A stretch of DNA of 64,000 nt, taken from the NCBI RefSeq assembly GCF_012933445.1, contig NZ_JABBNC010000002.1, positions 310,001-374,000 of the forward strand, in the 5' to 3' direction. The position numbers and the translations under genes were made by a program. The notes under the pieces are model-generated. The model was not told where the DNA came from, did not search any database, and was given only the letters and a program-made list of their open reading frames with translations. This DNA comes from Actinoplanes sp. TBRC 11911. Lineage in GTDB: Bacteria > Actinomycetota > Actinomycetes > Mycobacteriales > Micromonosporaceae. The first letter of the stretch is position 1, and every line of letters begins with the position of its first letter. Shown one piece after another: positions 60,367 to 64,000 of the stretch.

Positions 60367-60900
60367 ATGGCCCGGACGCGTAAGCCTGTCGTGGAAGTGC
60401 GGCGCAGTCAGCGCCGCCGTCGGACGGTGTCCGCGTACCGCGACGGCGAACGCGTCGTCGTGCTCATCCCCGACCGGTTCTCGCGAGCCGAGGAAACCGA
60501 GTGGGTCGAGCGCATGCTCGCCCGGCTGGCCGCCCGCGAGGAGCGCATCCGGCGCACCGATGACGAGCTGCTCGCCCGCTGCCGTCGCCTGATCAAGCGG
60601 TACCTGCCCGATCACGCCCCGACGATCACGCCGGCCAGCGTACGGTGGGTAACCAACCAGAACGGCCGCTGGGGCTCCTGCACCCCCGACGACGGCACGA
60701 TCCGCATCTCGCACCGCATCCAGGAGATGCCGGACTGGGTGATCGACTACGTGCTGCTGCACGAGCTGGCCCACCTGGTGGTGCCGAGCCACAGCACCGA
60801 GTTCTGGGAGCTGGTCAACCGCTACCCGAAGGCGGAGCGCGCGAGGGGTTACCTGGAGGGCATTTCCGCCGCCACGGGCGTCGTCCTCGCCGACGACTGA
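60367..60900 (+). CDS. YgjP/DUF45-family zinc metallopeptidase-like protein
   Basis: 177-aa protein with the zinc motif HELAHLVVPSHSTEFW (HExxH with a later His) and the upstream NGRWGSCTPDDGTIRIS region typical of YgjP-like (M48-related, DUF45) proteins. They are often next to restriction systems, but here the protein is alone. Substrate unknown. ATG start (MARTRKPVVEV). Confidence 0.88.
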   Translation: MARTRKPVVEVRRSQRRRRTVSAYRDGERVVVLIPDRFSRAEETEWVERMLARLAAREERIRRTDDELLARCRRLIKRYLPDHAPTITPASVRWVTNQNGRWGSCTPDDGTIRISHRIQEMPDWVIDYVLLHELAHLVVPSHSTEFWELVNRYPKAERARGYLEGISAATGVVLADD

Positions 60901-60984
60901 CAAGCCTTCCCCGGTACGCCTCGGCCCGCACCCGGCAAGCGCCCGCCGCGCTCGCCCAGGTAGCGCCTGGCCGCGGGTGGGGTC

Positions 60985-61581
60985 TCAGCCGCCCAGCAGC
61001 GCCCGCGTGTTCTCCCAGCCCTCCAGCGCCGGGTCCAGCGACGCCAACTCGGCCGGACCGCGCAAACGCCGCCATTCGGGTGTCGAGGACACATCTCCGG
61101 GTTTCGGCGCGTTCTTGCGCAGGAGCTGCGCGGACGCCTCCTCCAGCGAATGATCGGCCAGCCACCCCGGGGCCGGCAGGCTCGTCGCCATCCCCAGCAA
61201 CCCGCCGCCCGGCCCGCCCGAAGACACCGCCACCGCCTTCGACTCCAGCGGCCGCAGCAGCTTGCCCAAGATCATCCCGGGCACGTCGGGAGCATCCGCC
61301 GCGAGCACCGCGGCCTGGTCGAAGCCGTCCCGCGCGGCGGCCGCGAGCACCGGCAGATACGTCGCCGACGGCACTTCGTAGATCCGCGTCCCCGGCCAGG
61401 CGATCTCCTCGGCCAACGGCAGGTCCGCGGACACGGCCGCGATCGCCGGCTCGGCCTGTGCCAGCCGCGCGAGCAGATCGACCACGTCCTCGGCCATCGC
61501 GGCCCGCCACTCGCCGAGATCGACGCCGGGCGGGCTCCACGGCACCGGCACCAGCAGCACTGCAACAAGCCGTCGAACCAC
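60985..61581 (-). CDS. Conserved hypothetical protein with nucleotidyltransferase-like features
   Basis: 198-aa protein, mainly alpha/beta. AAVLAADAPDVPGMILGKLL followed by VAVSSGGPGGGLLGMATSL resembles the DUF2064/glycosyltransferase-A-type fold, in which the Asp pair handles a metal-nucleotide; this is a tentative comparison. LVPVPWSPPGVDLGEW at the start and RRLRGPAELASLDPALEGW at the end are unfamiliar. Minus strand, before the DUF2342 gene's terminator. Confidence 0.6.
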   Translation of the reverse strand: MVRRLVAVLLVPVPWSPPGVDLGEWRAAMAEDVVDLLARLAQAEPAIAAVSADLPLAEEIAWPGTRIYEVPSATYLPVLAAAARDGFDQAAVLAADAPDVPGMILGKLLRPLESKAVAVSSGGPGGGLLGMATSLPAPGWLADHSLEEASAQLLRKNAPKPGDVSSTPEWRRLRGPAELASLDPALEGWENTRALLGG

Positions 61582-61689
61582 CCGGCAACCCTACCGGCGC
61601 GCCACCGTCCGGTTCGCGGCCGCCCGATGTCGCCCGGCCGACACAAACGGCAGCCCGGCCGATGCCGTCCGGCCGCGCGGCCGACACGA

Positions 61690-61717
61690 AAACGGCCGCC
61701 CCGGAGGGCGGCCGTTT
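61690..61717 (-). terminator. Terminator downstream of the DUF2342 gene
   Basis: Perfect 12-bp arms AAACGGCCGCCC / GGGCGGCCGTTT with a 4-nt CGGA loop, 11 bp after the metalloprotease stop on the minus strand. Confidence 0.8.
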
Positions 61718-61728
61718 CGCTTGTTCGC

Positions 61729-62988
61729 TTACTTGTCGGACTCCGGTGCGTCGTCGTCCGGCTTGTCGTGCGGCTCCAAGCCCTCCAGCTCGCTGATGTC
61801 CCAGTCGCTGCTGCCCTGCGCGAACGCCTGGGGGTTCGCGAAGTCCTCCTCGGTCGGCATCAGGTCGGGGTGGCTCCACAGCGAGTCGCGGCCCTGCACG
61901 CCACGCGCGTCGGTGACCGCCTGCCACAGCGCCGCGGCCTCCCGCAGCCGCCGCGGCCGCAGCTCGAGACCGACCAGCGCGGCGAACGTCTGCTCGGCCG
62001 GCCCGCCCGCGGCACGACGCCGCCGGAACGCCTCACCCAGCGCGGACACCGACGGCAGCCGGTCGCCGACGGCCTGGTCGACGACGAGACCGACCCAGCC
62101 CTCGATCAGCGCCAGCGCCGTCTCGAGACGGGCCAGGCTGGCCTTCTGCTGCGGGGTGTCCTCCGGCGTGAAGATGCCCTCCAGCGCCATCGCCTGCATC
62201 GACTCGGGATCGCTGGGGTCGACGCGGCTCATCGCCTCCTCGATCGCCTCGCGATTCACGGTGATGCCGTTCGCGTACGTCTCGACGGAGTTCAGCACGT
62301 GCGCGCGCAGCCACGGCACGTGCCCGAAGAGCCGCTGGTGCGCTGCTTCACGGAGTGCGACGTACAGGCGTACCTGGTCCTCGGGAATTTCCAGACCCTC
62401 GCCGTACGCCTTGATGTTCGCCGGGATGAGCGCGGCGGTGCCGGTGGGCCCGAGTGGCAGGCCGATGTCGCCGGCCGACAGCACCTCGGCCGCCAACTGG
62501 CCGAGCGCCTGGCCGAGCTGACCGCCGAACAGCGCGCCGCCGAGTGTCGCGACCATCGACTGCATCGGGCCGAGCTGAGCCTTCGCCTCCTCCGGCACGA
62601 TGTCGCCCATCGCGCCGACCATGCGACCGGCGATCGGGTCGCACAGCTTCTTCCACACGTCGAGCGTATTGAAGATCCACTCGTTGCGATTCCAGCCGGC
62701 CGCCTGGCGGATGCCGCTGGGCAGGGCGGACACGGGGTCGAGCCAGAGGTCGGCGAGGCGCAGGGCCTCCTCGACCTGATGGCGCTCGAACATGGTCACG
62801 GCCGGGTCACCGGTTGCCGAGAGTTGGCTGGCGGCGACCTGGCGGGCCAGGTCCCAGTTCACCGGGCCACTGCCGGGGCCCGCGAACATCTGCTGCAGCT
62901 GCGCCATGAACTGCTGCATCTGCTGCGGGTCGGAAGGGTCGGGCGGCTGGGCGCCCGGCAGGGAGAAGCCGAACGGGATATCAGGCAC
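61729..62988 (-). CDS. Zinc-dependent metalloprotease-like protein, DUF2342 family
   Basis: 419-aa (start at GTG 62988, MPDIPFGFSLPG; a longer form from 63075 is possible) member of the actinobacterial DUF2342 family, sometimes annotated as F420-biosynthesis-associated. The helical region has LREAAHQRLFGHVPWLRAHV, whose E-x2-H is part of the family's variant metal motif, and ALIEGWVGLVVDQAV provides a second acidic region. DPQQMQQFMAQLQQMF at the N-terminus is low-complexity. Adjacent, as in mycobacteria (Rv3195-Rv3194c), to the PDZ protease, divergently. Confidence 0.82.
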   Translation of the reverse strand: MPDIPFGFSLPGAQPPDPSDPQQMQQFMAQLQQMFAGPGSGPVNWDLARQVAASQLSATGDPAVTMFERHQVEEALRLADLWLDPVSALPSGIRQAAGWNRNEWIFNTLDVWKKLCDPIAGRMVGAMGDIVPEEAKAQLGPMQSMVATLGGALFGGQLGQALGQLAAEVLSAGDIGLPLGPTGTAALIPANIKAYGEGLEIPEDQVRLYVALREAAHQRLFGHVPWLRAHVLNSVETYANGITVNREAIEEAMSRVDPSDPESMQAMALEGIFTPEDTPQQKASLARLETALALIEGWVGLVVDQAVGDRLPSVSALGEAFRRRRAAGGPAEQTFAALVGLELRPRRLREAAALWQAVTDARGVQGRDSLWSHPDLMPTEEDFANPQAFAQGSSDWDISELEGLEPHDKPDDDAPESDK

Positions 62989-63123
62989 GTAGACAACCGT
63001 ACGCGCGAAACCCAAGCTCCGTACCGGCGGCGTTGTCAGCTCAGAGAGAACGGGGGAAGGTCCCGTAGGGGACAAGGGTGCCAGCTCAGGGAGGGCCCAG
63101 GAAGACGGGATAGTCTCACGCGC

Positions 63124-64000
63124 ATGAGACGTCGCGGTGTCACGGTAATCCTCGGCGCCCTGATCACCGCCCTGCTGGCAGTCGGTGTCATGGTCGCCCC
63201 CCTGCCGTACGTCGTGTTGAAGCCCGGCCCCACGGTGAACACGCTCGGTTCAGACAACGGTGCCCAGGTCATCCAGGTGACGAACGCGAAGACGAGCACC
63301 TCCACCGGGCAGCTTCGGCTCACCACGGTCAACGTGCAGTCGCAGGTCGAGCTGGTGTGGGCGATCAGCAGCTGGTTCAGCCGGAAGGACGCGGTCGTGC
63401 CGCGCGACCTGATCTATCCGCCGGACCAGACCGAGCAGCAGGTCGAGCAGCAGAACGCGCAGGAGTGGACGCAGTCGCAGGAAAGTGCCGTGACGGTCGC
63501 GCTGACAAAACTCGGGTACCCCGTGCAGTCGTACGTGAAGAGCGTGACCCCCGGCGGCGCGGCGACCGGCCAGCTGCAGGTGAATGACGTGATCACCGCC
63601 GTCGACGGCACCAAGGTGACCGAGCCGGACCAGCTCATCAAGTTGGTTCAGGCCAAGCCCGCCGGCACCACGCGCACTATCACTTATACGCGCGCCGGGA
63701 AGACCGGCACCGCGAAGATCACCACGAAGAAGGACGCCGGCTCGGACGCCCCGCGACTGGGTGTCTCGATCGACGGCAAACAGCCCAGCCCGTACGACGT
63801 CAAGATCGATCTGAACAAGATCGGCGGGCCGAGCGCGGGTTTGATGTTCACTCTCGGCATCATCGACAAGATCGAGCCGGAGGACCTCACCGGCGGCAAG
63901 ATCATTGCAGGAACCGGCACCATCGACGACGACGGAAACGTCGGACCGATTGGCGGCATACCGCAGAAACTGGTCGGCGCGAAAGACGCCGGCGCTCAGA
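63124..64000 (+). CDS. PDZ-domain Lon-like serine protease (3' end beyond window)
   Basis: The frame is open to the last base (292 codons seen). An N-terminal signal anchor (VILGALITALLAVGVMVAPLPYV) leads to an extracytoplasmic region, a PDZ domain (about 130-225, SVTPGGAATGQLQVNDVITA and VDGTKVTEPDQL) and the start of a Lon-type (S16) protease domain with the catalytic serine in GGPSAGLMFTLGI. There is no ATPase domain. The catalytic lysine, expected further on, is not reached. Equivalent of Rv3194c. Confidence 0.92.
   Translation, partial: MRRRGVTVILGALITALLAVGVMVAPLPYVVLKPGPTVNTLGSDNGAQVIQVTNAKTSTSTGQLRLTTVNVQSQVELVWAISSWFSRKDAVVPRDLIYPPDQTEQQVEQQNAQEWTQSQESAVTVALTKLGYPVQSYVKSVTPGGAATGQLQVNDVITAVDGTKVTEPDQLIKLVQAKPAGTTRTITYTRAGKTGTAKITTKKDAGSDAPRLGVSIDGKQPSPYDVKIDLNKIGGPSAGLMFTLGIIDKIEPEDLTGGKIIAGTGTIDDDGNVGPIGGIPQKLVGAKDAGAQ

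Noticed and set aside
1..64000. tRNA, rRNA, transposase, integrase or phage genes
   Set aside because: I saw no cloverleaf-like sequence with conserved TTCGA loop in a suitable context and no recombinase motifs; a tRNA search programme would be decisive.

Overview
The window is a 64 kb chromosomal segment of a high-GC actinobacterium. The lineage markers are mycothiol metabolism (mshB, a mycoredoxin), the AdnA-AdnB recombination nuclease, WhiB7 with its AT-hook, UvrD2 with a tetracysteine motif, a 7Fe ferredoxin next to dapC, and frequent GTG starts with ATGA-type overlaps. Overall flavour suggests a Micromonosporaceae/Actinoplanes-like genome, but that family-level assignment is an impression, not a measurement. 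I see no tRNA, rRNA, CRISPR array, insertion sequence or prophage.

Layout. 1-5.3 kb: end of a PNPOx-family oxidase, a MerR-redoxin fusion whose redoxin cysteines are both serine, and a succinate dehydrogenase operon (sdhC-sdhA-sdhB, minus strand) of the actinobacterial class with a cysteine/histidine-rich membrane anchor. 5.5-17.6 kb: tldD-tldE, a Uma2 nuclease-like gene, an S9-family protein without catalytic residues, mshB, membrane proteins, a VanW protein lacking part of its core, a GNAT acetyltransferase, and fdxA-dapC. 17.7-22.3 kb: a 46-bp tandem repeat, a SIMPL protein, an SDR enzyme, and a cluster of four exported or membrane-anchored proteins; three share one two-cysteine beta-rich pattern. 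22.8-27.0 kb: a five-gene minus-strand set (RidA, C-N hydrolase, methyltransferase, threonine aldolase, and a MerR regulator fused to sliding-clamp domains). 27.7-34.1 kb: lysine genes (lysE/lysG, dapD/dapE), two LOG proteins and a LacI regulator.

34-64 kb has the framework of the mycobacterial adnAB-nudC-mrx1-uvrD2-whiB7-ABC1-Rv3196/Rv3195/Rv3194c neighbourhood, as I recall that locus. Interposed or added are an ABC importer, a paired M16 protease, a phytanoyl-CoA-dioxygenase-like enzyme, a cold-shock gene and several small proteins. Within it, whiB7 has a long leader containing a 93-codon upstream ORF, an antiterminator and a strong terminator that compete for the same bases, which reads as a complete ribosome-dependent attenuator. 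Four perfect DnaA boxes lie in 82 bp near 59.6 kb although neither dnaA nor dnaN is present.

The most interesting items are the MerR-clamp fusion, the whiB7 attenuator, the orphan DnaA-box cluster, the LYPG/two-Cys surface-protein cluster, and a series of apparent pseudo-enzymes or reduced domains (MerR-redoxin, S9 peptidase, VanW, NudC zinc ribbon).
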